Assembly: GCA_016715985.1 (NCBI GenBank)
Contig: JADJXD010000001.1
Span: 496,001-560,000, forward strand
DNA: 64,000 nucleotides
Direction of reading: 5' to 3'
Origin: Saprospiraceae bacterium
GTDB taxonomy: Bacteria; Bacteroidota; Bacteroidia; Chitinophagales; Saprospiraceae
The position numbers and the translations under genes were made by a program. The notes beneath the pieces are model-generated. The model saw only the letters and a program-made list of their open reading frames with translations, was not told where the DNA came from and did no database searches. Positions 9,176 to 18,227 of the stretch are shown here, one piece after another. Numbering within the stretch: the first letter of the stretch is position 1; each line of letters begins with the position of its first letter.

Positions 9176-9828
9176 GCTTTATTGTTTTTCATTTTATAGC
9201 TGTTAAAAATCAGCAACCAAAAAGCCAATGTAAAAAATCCTCCTGCCGGCAATACCATGATGACCCATTTTTCAAAAGATGCCGGCATAAATTCATAACC
9301 AAAAAAACTGCCACTGCCAAGTACTTCTCTTAAGCCTCCAATGCATAAGAGTGCAAACGTGAAGCCAAGACCCATACCCAAAGCGTCTAAAATCGATTTT
9401 CCTACTGTATTTTTTGAAGCAAAGGCTTCAGCCCTGCTCAGTATAATACAATTAACTACAATAAGTGCGATAAATGCTCCAAGACTTTTATGAAGATCAA
9501 TACTTATTGCCTGTATTGTATAATCTATGACCGTTACAAACGTGGCTATGATCAATATGTATGAAGCTATCCTAACTTGTTTTGGTATAAAGTCTCTGAG
9601 TAATGATATCAATATATTGGACATCAGTAATACAAAAGAAGTAGCCAATCCCATAGCCAAGGCATTCATGGCAGAGTTGGACACAGCAAGTGCCGGACAC
9701 ATGCCCAATACTTGTACAAATACAGGGTTTTCCCGCCAGACTCCTTTGATGAATTCATCAGCAGGAGGATAATCTGCAAACGAACGGAAGAATCCTTTTT
9801 CTGATGTGTTATGATTTATAAGACTCAT
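9172..9828 (-). CDS. rnfE: Rnf complex subunit E
   Basis: A 218-residue membrane protein of the RnfE/NqrD family with about six helices. It shows NPVFVQVLGMCPALAVSNSA near residue 34 and an IVVNCIILSRAEAFA segment near 125, the paired Cys-containing half-helices that mirror RnfA. The short basic C-terminus (KMKNNKA) overlaps the rnfA start. It abuts rnfG with no gap. It forms part of the ion path of the complex. Confidence 0.92.
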   Translation of the reverse strand: MSLINHNTSEKGFFRSFADYPPADEFIKGVWRENPVFVQVLGMCPALAVSNSAMNALAMGLATSFVLLMSNILISLLRDFIPKQVRIASYILIIATFVTVIDYTIQAISIDLHKSLGAFIALIVVNCIILSRAEAFASKNTVGKSILDALGMGLGFTFALLCIGGLREVLGSGSFFGYEFMPASFEKWVIMVLPAGGFFTLAFWLLIFNSYKMKNNKA

Positions 9829-10518
9829 TTATTTGCTTTTATCATTGATCAAAAAAGAATTTTTATTTTTATAAATAAGCGGCACCCATTGATTTATGCT
9901 GTTATTCAGTATATAGCCCACTGCTCTTGATGTAATAGTAGCTCCGGTAATACCATCTATCTCCCATTCATTGGTTTTCTCACCTTGTTTTACGGTGATT
10001 ATTTCATTTTTTAATTTTGTAAGGTCTTCAGTCAATGCAACATCGAGTGCTACAAAATTGGCCATAAAATCTTCTTTCTCTATTTTGTCACCAATACCGG
10101 GCGTTTCTTTACTCTCTAATACATAAAAACCTACAATTTTCTGATTTTCAGGATCATAACCATATAAGAGATTCAGTACTTCACCGTACCCTTTACCATT
10201 GGCCTGCACAGCAATCCCTTTTAATTGGTCCAGAGAATCATAGCCGGCGTATACTTTTGATATTTTGGGGTCATTTGATTCTGTTGAAGAAAAAGTCTGG
10301 TCCTGATTGAACTGATATGCTTTCGTTTTAGAGATACCCGGCAATACTTTGAAAATCGCTTTTTCCAATGCTTCAGCTTTATTTTTCTCAATGGTTGAGA
10401 ATGTACCCTGATAGGTTATCACTATTAGTAAAGCACAGATCACGCCGATACCTGCCATGGCTGTCACCATTTTTTTGTCATTGGCTTTTGCATTTTGTGT
10501 AGGTGTATGCTCGCTCAT
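9829..10518 (-). CDS. rnfG: Rnf complex subunit G, covalent FMN protein
   Basis: A 229-residue protein with one N-terminal helix (residues 17-37) and a periplasmic FMN-binding domain. DGITGATITSRAVG near residue 190 holds the Thr that carries the phosphoester-linked FMN in RnfG/NqrC (S/TGATxT motif). The ETPGIGDKI stretch near 145 is also typical. Its start overlaps the rnfD stop by 4 bp. RnfG relays electrons between RnfC/RnfD and the core. FMN attachment would need an ApbE flavin transferase, and none is encoded in this window. Confidence 0.92.
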   Translation of the reverse strand: MSEHTPTQNAKANDKKMVTAMAGIGVICALLIVITYQGTFSTIEKNKAEALEKAIFKVLPGISKTKAYQFNQDQTFSSTESNDPKISKVYAGYDSLDQLKGIAVQANGKGYGEVLNLLYGYDPENQKIVGFYVLESKETPGIGDKIEKEDFMANFVALDVALTEDLTKLKNEIITVKQGEKTNEWEIDGITGATITSRAVGYILNNSINQWVPLIYKNKNSFLINDKSK

Positions 10519-11534
10519 GATGGTTTTATTTTATTCGTGGTACCATACACTCTGAGTCTTATCATGTTATCTATATGCGGAGAGATAGCATTTGCCAATA
10601 GGATGGCGTACATTACCCCTTCGGGAAGTCCACCCCATAATCTAATTGTCACCACTAAAATCCCGATAATAGCTCCGTACAACCAAACACCTGTTGAAGT
10701 GATGGGAGAAGCTACCATATCCGTAGCCATAAAAATGGCCCCCAGCATCAAACCTCCTGAAAATAAAGTAAAAAATGGCGAAGGAAACGCAGTATCATTG
10801 ATCAAATAAGCTGTGCCGCTAAAAATGAAAACTGTGATAAAAATAGATACAGGTATTCGCCAGTTGAGCATTTGCTTCCATGCCAGATACAAGCCACCAA
10901 GCAGAAGAAATATGGTGCCGGTTTCTCCAATGGACCCATTAATGAATCCCATAGCAAGGTCGTATGTTTGGGTATCTACCTGATCAAACTTAAATGCCGA
11001 TAATGGAGTGGCGCCGGAAACTGCATCAACGGTAGGTTGCATAAATGGGAGAGCAAGCACCGATGAAGAAATATGATAAAATCTATCAGGACCGAAAGCC
11101 TGGTACCAGGTAGTAATGGCTACCGGGAAAGTTGCCTGTAGAAATGCCCTGCCTACTAAAGCAGGATTAAAAACATTGTAGCCCAAGCCACCAAATATAA
11201 ATTTTCCCAATCCTATCGAAATAGCAGAACCCATAAATGCCATCCATAGGGGGAAGTTGGGTGGCAAACACATACCCAGCAATAGACCGGTTATAGCTGC
11301 AGAATAGTCAGAAATGGTGGTTGCTTTTTTTGATATTTTACACAGGAAATGTTCGATGGCAACTGCTGAGATAGTGGTTGTAAGCAAGACAAGCAAAGCG
11401 CTGATACCAAATGAATATACACCAAAAGCGGCAGCGGGAAGCAAAGCATAAACTACATTTTTCATGATTGTATTCGTACTTGCCCCTTTTACTACATGCG
11501 GAGATGTGGTGATATTTAAAGTAATCTTACGCAT
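10515..11534 (-). CDS. rnfD: Rnf complex subunit D, covalent FMN membrane protein
   Basis: A 339-residue polytopic subunit of the RnfD/NqrB family with about nine hydrophobic segments. VSGATPLSAFK near residue 175 is the flavinylation motif (Thr of SGAT). SPHVVKGASTNTIMKNV at the N-terminus and MVASPITSTGVWLYG near 275 are characteristic. RnfD is thought to drive Na+ or H+ movement. It overlaps the end of rnfC by 8 bp. Which ion is pumped cannot be decided here. Confidence 0.93.
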   Translation of the reverse strand: MRKITLNITTSPHVVKGASTNTIMKNVVYALLPAAAFGVYSFGISALLVLLTTTISAVAIEHFLCKISKKATTISDYSAAITGLLLGMCLPPNFPLWMAFMGSAISIGLGKFIFGGLGYNVFNPALVGRAFLQATFPVAITTWYQAFGPDRFYHISSSVLALPFMQPTVDAVSGATPLSAFKFDQVDTQTYDLAMGFINGSIGETGTIFLLLGGLYLAWKQMLNWRIPVSIFITVFIFSGTAYLINDTAFPSPFFTLFSGGLMLGAIFMATDMVASPITSTGVWLYGAIIGILVVTIRLWGGLPEGVMYAILLANAISPHIDNMIRLRVYGTTNKIKPS

Positions 11535-12882
11535 GATTCAGATTTTGAGATAGTGTCTGTCTTCTTTTATATCTTGCTTTTGACAATCTGAAATATTGGA
11601 CCAAAGGAATGTGAGAAGGGCATACATAAGAGCATGATCCGCATTCAAAACAATCCATCAAATGAAAGTCTTCAACCATTTTATCATAGGATTCAAATTT
11701 GGCCAGAATGCCGAGTTTTGAAGGATTTAAAGATATAGGGCAGGCATCCACACAAGCGCCGCATTTGATACAGGGGTATATTTTATCTTCTTTCCTGAGA
11801 TCTTTATTGCCAAATACCAAAATCCCGGAAGTACCTTTAGTGATGGAAATGTCTAAATTTGAAACGGATATACCCATCATCGGTCCTCCCATATACACTT
11901 CTGCTATATCATCCTGTATTCCTACAAAATCCAGCACAAACCGCAAGGGTGTACCTATAGGAATCAAATAATTTCCCGGTTTTTTTATAGCTGGTCCGGC
12001 AATAGTGATGACTCTTTCCTGAATGCCTCTGCCATGTGGAAGCAATCGTCCGATTTCTGCGGTAGTGGCTACATTGACAGTCACTACATTTACATCTATG
12101 GGCAAACCACCTGATGGCACTTCTTTGCCCAGAATGGCGGTGATGAGCATTTTTTCAGATCCCTGAGGATACTTGACCGGCACTACTTTGATGGTAACAG
12201 GTATATCATACGGTTTAAGACGCTCCAAATGATCAGCAGCATCCTGTTTGTTTGCTTCTATTCCTATGATAGTCTGTTTAGCGCCGGTGGCTTTCATGAG
12301 ATAACGAATACCCAAAAATATATCTGTCGCCTGTTCGAGCATGACCCGATGGTCCGTTGTAAGATAAGGCTCACATTCAATGCCATTGATGATTAAATAG
12401 TCACATCTTTTCCCTTCAGGAACTTTAAGTTTTACATGCGTAGGAAATGCCGCTCCACCTAAACCGACGATGCCACAATCCTGAATTCCTTTTAAAATTT
12501 CATCAGCCGTAGCTGTCTCCGGATGGATGGGTTTTCCTTCAGATACTTCCTGACCGGAATAAGGGAATGCTTCCAAATGAATACCTTCTATTTTTGTGCC
12601 TGATATGGTTGGTACCATGGATATTTTCCTGACTGTGCCGGATACCGGAGAATGGATAGGAACGGAGACATAAGAAGATGCTTTTGCCAGTAACTGCCCC
12701 CTTTCTACTTCCTGTCCCTCTCTGACCACGATCTCTGCCGGACTTCCAATATGCTGAGACATTGGAATTATCATCACAGGAGAAAACGGGAACTGTCTGA
12801 TAGGCAAGTCCTTGGTTACATCCTTGTTTTCAGGAGGATGAATTCCGTTTTTGAAAGTATTCTTATATAGATTAAATAACAT
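11527..12882 (-). CDS. rnfC: Rnf complex subunit C, NADH-binding iron-sulfur subunit
   Basis: About 451 residues from the ATG at 12882 (MLFNLYKNTFKNGIHPPENK). A frame 15 codons longer is open, but GGIHPPE-like sequence is the usual RnfC N-terminus. The order is an N-terminal biotinyl-like/SLBB part, a Rossmann-type NADH/FMN domain (GGAAFPTHVKLKVP, then INGIECEPYLTTDHR), a second SLBB segment, and two ferredoxin motifs CIKCGACVDACP and CFECGSCSYVCPSHIP near the C-terminus. It exchanges electrons with NAD(H). It is the first gene of the operon, 140 bp downstream of the PFOR stop on the same strand. Confidence 0.93.
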   Translation of the reverse strand: MLFNLYKNTFKNGIHPPENKDVTKDLPIRQFPFSPVMIIPMSQHIGSPAEIVVREGQEVERGQLLAKASSYVSVPIHSPVSGTVRKISMVPTISGTKIEGIHLEAFPYSGQEVSEGKPIHPETATADEILKGIQDCGIVGLGGAAFPTHVKLKVPEGKRCDYLIINGIECEPYLTTDHRVMLEQATDIFLGIRYLMKATGAKQTIIGIEANKQDAADHLERLKPYDIPVTIKVVPVKYPQGSEKMLITAILGKEVPSGGLPIDVNVVTVNVATTAEIGRLLPHGRGIQERVITIAGPAIKKPGNYLIPIGTPLRFVLDFVGIQDDIAEVYMGGPMMGISVSNLDISITKGTSGILVFGNKDLRKEDKIYPCIKCGACVDACPISLNPSKLGILAKFESYDKMVEDFHLMDCFECGSCSYVCPSHIPLVQYFRLSKARYKRRQTLSQNLNHA

Positions 12883-13022
12883 AAAAACATCGTTGATTAA
12901 GCAAGTGGATAAAATTTTCCACCACAAATTAGAAATACAAAGACTTTTGTTCTTTTAATAAAAAAATATTCTTAATTCGTCATTAAAATTTGTAATTAGA
13001 TAAAAGATGTCCATTACTTCCC

Positions 13023-16000
13023 TTAATTAAACTTTTCTCCTCTCTTGATCCATTTTTCAATATCTTTTCCGGAAGTATCAGCCGGCAAGCCTGGATGAAT
13101 AACTCTTGCTGTACATTTTTCTGCTGCTTTGACCAGATCTTCATACGGTCCGCCAAATGCATTCAGAATATACGCTTTTTTATTGTTGTTGTATGCAAAT
13201 ATTTTATTATTAAGCTTAGTACATTCATCACAGGACGTACAACTTTCAGTTTCAATCCACGGAGCCATATAATTGCCGTTGGAAGAAGTGTTTTTGGTTT
13301 CAGTTACCGAAGGAGTCACTACATCATTGGAAGCAAGCTCCATCAGACCAGATCCATCGCCACCAGCCAACTGCATCAGTCCTTTGGATATTCTGCTGAT
13401 TACTTCTGTGCGAATCTTTTTCTCCAGGTCAACTTCTTCTTTTATCTCTTTATTAAGACCTGCAAGCTCACAAAGCATCAGCCAGAAATTTCTTCTGTCT
13501 TCACATGATTCTACGATGGGGGCTGCTACGAGTACTCTTACTAAATTCTGGTTTTTATCTACTGTCCAGATGAAAGGAAAAAGTCCTTCCCTGTCTTCTT
13601 CAGACAACTGTAAAAATTCAGAAATGACTACCATATTATCATTCCACGCATCACGAGGTACTTTTCTGAAGTGTTTTCTGAACCTTGCTTCTGTGATGGC
13701 AAAATCTGCAAAGGTCATCGCTACGTCCATGGTTTTTTCCTGTCCGTACTCATTGTATTTTAATTGATAAGTAGGCCAAATCTGATCTATTGCAGGGTTG
13801 CCGCTCAGATCCAGACATTGTTCTATTTTTTGCCCTTTGTTTGGATTATACTGGAAAATCGGGTAGGCCCGTGATTCCATTGCCAATCTTGCCTGATGGA
13901 CGCCAAGATCATCTGCTACACCATGTTCAGGTTGACAGGTGGTATAGATGTTGAATATTGCAGGTCGTTTAGCCATCAGTCCGTCTATAAATCCTTCGAT
14001 CATCTGACTGGTATTAGCCAGGGTACTTTGAAGCACAAAAGTATTCCTGTGCGCCATTGCGATCAATCCAATTTCTTTTCTAGGCTCAGATTTTCCTTTT
14101 TTGACTTTTCCGTATTGTGCCATGTCTGAAACCTGAGCGATAAAGCCGGAAGTACAGGCTTGTCCGCCTGTATTGGAGTACACCTGCGTATCTACAACCA
14201 CTACTTTAATAGGTTTTCCGGATGCCATCATTCTGGACAGATTCTGGAATCCGATATCGTACATGGCACCGTCACCACCTAATGCTACAACCGGAGGGCA
14301 GAGCAGCCACTCTTCTTCACTGAATTGTTCCCATGTGAAATAGGTGAAAAATGAGTCGTGCACGGATGGGTCATATTTTCCATTTAGTACCAATTCAGCT
14401 TTTCTTAAGGCCTTAAAGCCATCCGCCATTTTGGCCATGTGACCTTCAAAGATACCCATTGCCATCGATGTCGAATCCTGAAATAAGTGATTGGCCCATG
14501 GGAACGGATAAGGATTGAATGGATAAGTACTTCCCCATACGGATGTACAACCTGTAGAATTACACATACCCATACTGGATCTTCCCTGACCGGTAGTACC
14601 TTGGGTATATTTCCATTTCAATGACTTTAACCGGGACAATAATCTGGTGATATCCAATAACCATTCCTGATCGACAGGTGATGAATCTTTTTCCTGATCT
14701 ATTTTGCTCGCCAAATCTGCTATTTTCAGATCTCCGGAATGGGATTCACTGATGATACGTGTCAAAGTATTAGTGTCTGAGACATCCAGTGTATTAATTA
14801 GCTTTTGTTGAACCAGTTTTTCTAAATTTTGTATGAATTCATCAATTTGTGCAACGTGTTTTTCGATGCGAGGCTGCATTAAGGACTCTACGGTTGCTGT
14901 AAAAATATGAACCACAGATTTTTCAGAACAACCCAGACATGCACCATCTCCACTTGCAAAACTCAGGTAAGCATCTTTATTAAGTAAAATGGTTTCAAGC
15001 GGTCCGATTTTTTCTTCAAGACTATCTATACGGTGATATTTTTTAGGCGTATTTGGAAGATCCAGCCATAAATCCCACTGATTTCTCAAACTGGCAACGG
15101 AAGCTTCTGTCTGCGGTACTATTCTGAGGGCATCATCATTACACACATTGACACATTCCATACAGCCTTTGCAGGTAGTAGGATTGATAGTTATGCTGAA
15201 AAGACCGCCACTATTGGGTTCATTCTTTTCATGGATATCATAGTAAGGTCTTGTCAATGCAAAGTTAAAATCACCTAGTTCATCCCTGAACCAATCAAAT
15301 TCTTTGATGACGTTTTCTGCGCCATTATTGTCGGCAATTGTTTTAGATATAGCGTGGTGGATGTACGTATTGACGGTAGCCCCGTTTTTAGGTTGATTCA
15401 TCAGTGTCCTGATATGACTCTCCATTTGTCTGACCGCTTTAGGTAATACCTCTACATTTCCATATTTCTTTTTTACTCTTTTTACAATGGTATCCAGGAC
15501 ATCAGATAATGTACTTACCAAACCCGGGATAGCTGTATCCGGACATACAGTATAACAATTGCCGCAAGCCGTACAGTTATTTGGTATCCAGGACGGATGA
15601 TCAAATCGGATGCCTGTCATATCTCTGAATAGGGATGTTGCAGCAGGCATGACACTTAAGCCTATAAAAGGATCTGTAATATTGTCATTACCCATTCCCT
15701 GCAAATAGAAATTACCCGTTTGCTCCCAAAACCTGTGAATATCGCTCAGCCTGGATTCACTTTGCTGTATTTTTTTGACCATATTTGGAATAGGAACAAC
15801 CTTATGACCATTCAAAATTTCATTAGCATTACTGCCCAGTACTTTATTTTTTATTTCTTTTACTTCATCAAAGCCTCTTTTGACCACCCGCATATTATCA
15901 TCGATGACCCGTTGGCCTTTAGTTCCGAATTTATGTGTCAACTGATCTTCGATTGCTTTTAATAACTCCTGATCTGAGAGTTTTGCTTTTTCCATCAAAG

Positions 16001-17930
16001 GAGATGCTGCAAAAAATGCCCCTTGAAATGCAATACCCTGCATCCTCAATTGCAACTCAGGATCGGTAGCCTCTTCACGGGCTATTTTAAATCCATCAAT
16101 GTAGTAGATATGGATGTCCTGTTCTATAATTACTTTTTGGTATGGTACGGGAATGTTTGCCCACACTTTTTCAGGACTGTCCTGATCACTTTGTATAATA
16201 AAGAAACCTCCTCTCTTAAGACCGGCAAGAGCATTGGTATGTTTGAATACGTTGGGATCCGGAGAAAGGACGACATCTACAAAAAAGTATTCGCAGTTGA
16301 TTCTGATGGGTTCCGGTGCTGCAGCAAGATAGTACGTGGTGGGTTGTCCTTTCTTTTCAGAACCATATTTTGGATTTGCCTTTATCTCATAACCCAGGAG
16401 ATCATACAGCGTCATCGCCAAATTTTTACCTGTCGTAATGGCTCCCCATCCGCCAATCGAGTGAAATCTCACTGTAATGGCATCTTTGGGCATCATATTT
16501 GGATTTTCAGATCCTCTGACGGCAAGGTCTTTTATATTGGGATAAGCATCTGAGATGGATTCCTGATACAGCTTTTGTTTTGGCGTGTAAGGCACATCTC
16601 TCAAAAAATCTATGGATAAGTAGAATTGTTTTTTGTGTTTTCCATCCGGAAGCATATTTTCTACAGCACCTATGATTCCTTCAGGCTGTAAGTCTCTGCT
16701 ACCCATACCAAATGAACCGGAATATATAGCCGGCGTATCACCTTGTTTATAAGTTTCCAGATCAGGATATGGTTTATTCTTTTGGGCCATACCATTTTCC
16801 TGGCATTTTGAAAGTACTGCTCTGACTTCTCTGGCTATAGGTAAATCTTCTGCCAATGGCTGATCCAATCGCTCTAAAATTACTACTCCCTTTTTACCTT
16901 TCAGGAGTTTGGACAGTAAATCAGCAGGGAATGGTCTGAACATAACTAAGTCTATCACACCAACTTTTATACCTCTTGTCTGACTTAAATAATCAGATAC
17001 AACTTCCGCACTAGGTATCAGGCTTCCCTGTCCTAAAATTAAATAATCTGCGTCGCTGGCTTTGTACGACATTACCCTTTGATATTGTCTTCCGGTGAGT
17101 TGATTATATTCTGCAAAAGCCTGATCTGTAAGGTCTCTGATGTGATCAAAAAAGAAAGGTCTCTGGGCTGCAACGCTCTGCATATAAGAGTCCTGATTTT
17201 GTACAATACCCGCCATCATTGGATTATCCACATCCCATACTTCAGGAATTCTTCTGCGTGTTTCACCATAAATTATTTTTTGTGCCGGCGTCGGTGTTTC
17301 TATTATGTCGTCAGGTCTTCCCAAAAATTCTTTAATCAGTTCTCTTTCAGGAAGGTACAGGGATTCAATGAGGTGTGTCGTTAGAAATCCATCCTGCGCA
17401 ATAATGCCCGGCGTCAATGCGAGCTCCGCAATTCTGTGGGCTATGATATTCAGGTCAGCTACGTGCTGTACATTTTTTGCAAAAAGCTGGAAGAAACCGG
17501 TATCGTCAATCGCATGATAATCATCATGTCCGGCATGTACATTAAGAGTGGATTTGGTCATTGCCCTGGCGCCGATATTTAGTACATAGGTCAGCCTTTT
17601 TCCAACAGCAGCATACAGGGACTCGTGCATGTATGCGATACCCTGACCTGAAGAGAAATTAGATGCCCTAAGTCCTGTCATTGATAAACCGGCGGTTACG
17701 GCTGCTGCTGCGTGTTCACCTTCCGGCTCAATGAATATAAGCGGCCTGTCTGAAATGTTCAGGTGACCTTTGGCTGCTTCTTCAGCCCAATATTCACCCA
17801 TTTGGGTGGATGGGGTAATCGGATATGCACCTGCACCGTCGGAAGATTCTCTTTCGCACATGATAGCAGCTGTATTACCATCCATGGCTGTTTTTTCACC
17901 CGGATATTTGATTAAAGTTAAATCCTTCAT
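13023..17930 (-). CDS. Giant pyruvate:ferredoxin (flavodoxin) oxidoreductase with extra C-terminal ferredoxin domain
   Basis: A 1635-residue single-chain enzyme, against about 1170-1200 for usual NifJ/PFOR. The domain order is normal: an alpha part (GAGAYPITPSTQMGEYWAEE near 33), a gamma part (FHSIGGWGAITTGKNLA near 490), a double-cluster part and a thiamine part (GDGAMYDIGFQNLSRMM, VYSNTGGQACTSG). The first cluster motif is CTACGNCYTVCPDTAIPG and the second CKGCMECVNVCNDDAL, but they lie about 120 residues apart where about 45 is usual. A helical insertion follows GDGACLGCSEKS. From about residue 1555 there is an added domain with CTSCDECTKLN and a later Cys, like a one-cluster ferredoxin. 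It should oxidise pyruvate + CoA to acetyl-CoA, CO2 and reduced ferredoxin, feeding the adjacent Rnf. GAAAGGTA at 17953-17960 (TACCTTTC read on the minus strand) resembles a -7 box. Confidence 0.88.
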   Translation of the reverse strand: MKDLTLIKYPGEKTAMDGNTAAIMCERESSDGAGAYPITPSTQMGEYWAEEAAKGHLNISDRPLIFIEPEGEHAAAAVTAGLSMTGLRASNFSSGQGIAYMHESLYAAVGKRLTYVLNIGARAMTKSTLNVHAGHDDYHAIDDTGFFQLFAKNVQHVADLNIIAHRIAELALTPGIIAQDGFLTTHLIESLYLPERELIKEFLGRPDDIIETPTPAQKIIYGETRRRIPEVWDVDNPMMAGIVQNQDSYMQSVAAQRPFFFDHIRDLTDQAFAEYNQLTGRQYQRVMSYKASDADYLILGQGSLIPSAEVVSDYLSQTRGIKVGVIDLVMFRPFPADLLSKLLKGKKGVVILERLDQPLAEDLPIAREVRAVLSKCQENGMAQKNKPYPDLETYKQGDTPAIYSGSFGMGSRDLQPEGIIGAVENMLPDGKHKKQFYLSIDFLRDVPYTPKQKLYQESISDAYPNIKDLAVRGSENPNMMPKDAITVRFHSIGGWGAITTGKNLAMTLYDLLGYEIKANPKYGSEKKGQPTTYYLAAAPEPIRINCEYFFVDVVLSPDPNVFKHTNALAGLKRGGFFIIQSDQDSPEKVWANIPVPYQKVIIEQDIHIYYIDGFKIAREEATDPELQLRMQGIAFQGAFFAASPLMEKAKLSDQELLKAIEDQLTHKFGTKGQRVIDDNMRVVKRGFDEVKEIKNKVLGSNANEILNGHKVVPIPNMVKKIQQSESRLSDIHRFWEQTGNFYLQGMGNDNITDPFIGLSVMPAATSLFRDMTGIRFDHPSWIPNNCTACGNCYTVCPDTAIPGLVSTLSDVLDTIVKRVKKKYGNVEVLPKAVRQMESHIRTLMNQPKNGATVNTYIHHAISKTIADNNGAENVIKEFDWFRDELGDFNFALTRPYYDIHEKNEPNSGGLFSITINPTTCKGCMECVNVCNDDALRIVPQTEASVASLRNQWDLWLDLPNTPKKYHRIDSLEEKIGPLETILLNKDAYLSFASGDGACLGCSEKSVVHIFTATVESLMQPRIEKHVAQIDEFIQNLEKLVQQKLINTLDVSDTNTLTRIISESHSGDLKIADLASKIDQEKDSSPVDQEWLLDITRLLSRLKSLKWKYTQGTTGQGRSSMGMCNSTGCTSVWGSTYPFNPYPFPWANHLFQDSTSMAMGIFEGHMAKMADGFKALRKAELVLNGKYDPSVHDSFFTYFTWEQFSEEEWLLCPPVVALGGDGAMYDIGFQNLSRMMASGKPIKVVVVDTQVYSNTGGQACTSGFIAQVSDMAQYGKVKKGKSEPRKEIGLIAMAHRNTFVLQSTLANTSQMIEGFIDGLMAKRPAIFNIYTTCQPEHGVADDLGVHQARLAMESRAYPIFQYNPNKGQKIEQCLDLSGNPAIDQIWPTYQLKYNEYGQEKTMDVAMTFADFAITEARFRKHFRKVPRDAWNDNMVVISEFLQLSEEDREGLFPFIWTVDKNQNLVRVLVAAPIVESCEDRRNFWLMLCELAGLNKEIKEEVDLEKKIRTEVISRISKGLMQLAGGDGSGLMELASNDVVTPSVTETKNTSSNGNYMAPWIETESCTSCDECTKLNNKIFAYNNNKKAYILNAFGGPYEDLVKAAEKCTARVIHPGLPADTSGKDIEKWIKRGEKFN

Positions 17931-18119
17931 TCTTTTTGCCTTTTAAATGGTCGAAAGGTATGGATCATTTACAGGTAGAAAAATGACTTTGATCAGTATA
18001 GAAAATGATTTAATTCAGTTCAAACTGAAAGTATATGATTGTAAGCTAATAAGGTAGGTGCAGCTTCGTCTATCAGGCTACCCATTTTTCAGGCTTTTGA
18101 CAACTTGTTAATGTATGGT

Positions 18120-18222
18120 ATCGAAATTACAAACTTCCACAATCGGTATATATTAAAGTACAAGTTGCAAACTTGCGCAAGCAATATTATCGAAGTTACA
18201 AACTTCGATAAGCGAAGAAGCT
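18120..18222. repeat. Three imperfect units of a palindromic REP-like repeat
   Basis: Three successive units contain a core of the type GTTACAAACTTC: TCGAAATTACAAACTTCCA (18121-18139), CAAGTTGCAAACTTG (18161-18175) and CGAAGTTACAAACTTCG (18191-18207). The second and third are near-perfect palindromes with a 3-base centre and can fold as hairpins. They lie between the PFOR start and the end of the convergent-side DASS gene. I have seen such units scattered in Bacteroidota intergenic DNA, but copy number outside the window is unknown. Confidence 0.6.
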
Positions 18223-18227
18223 TGCCT

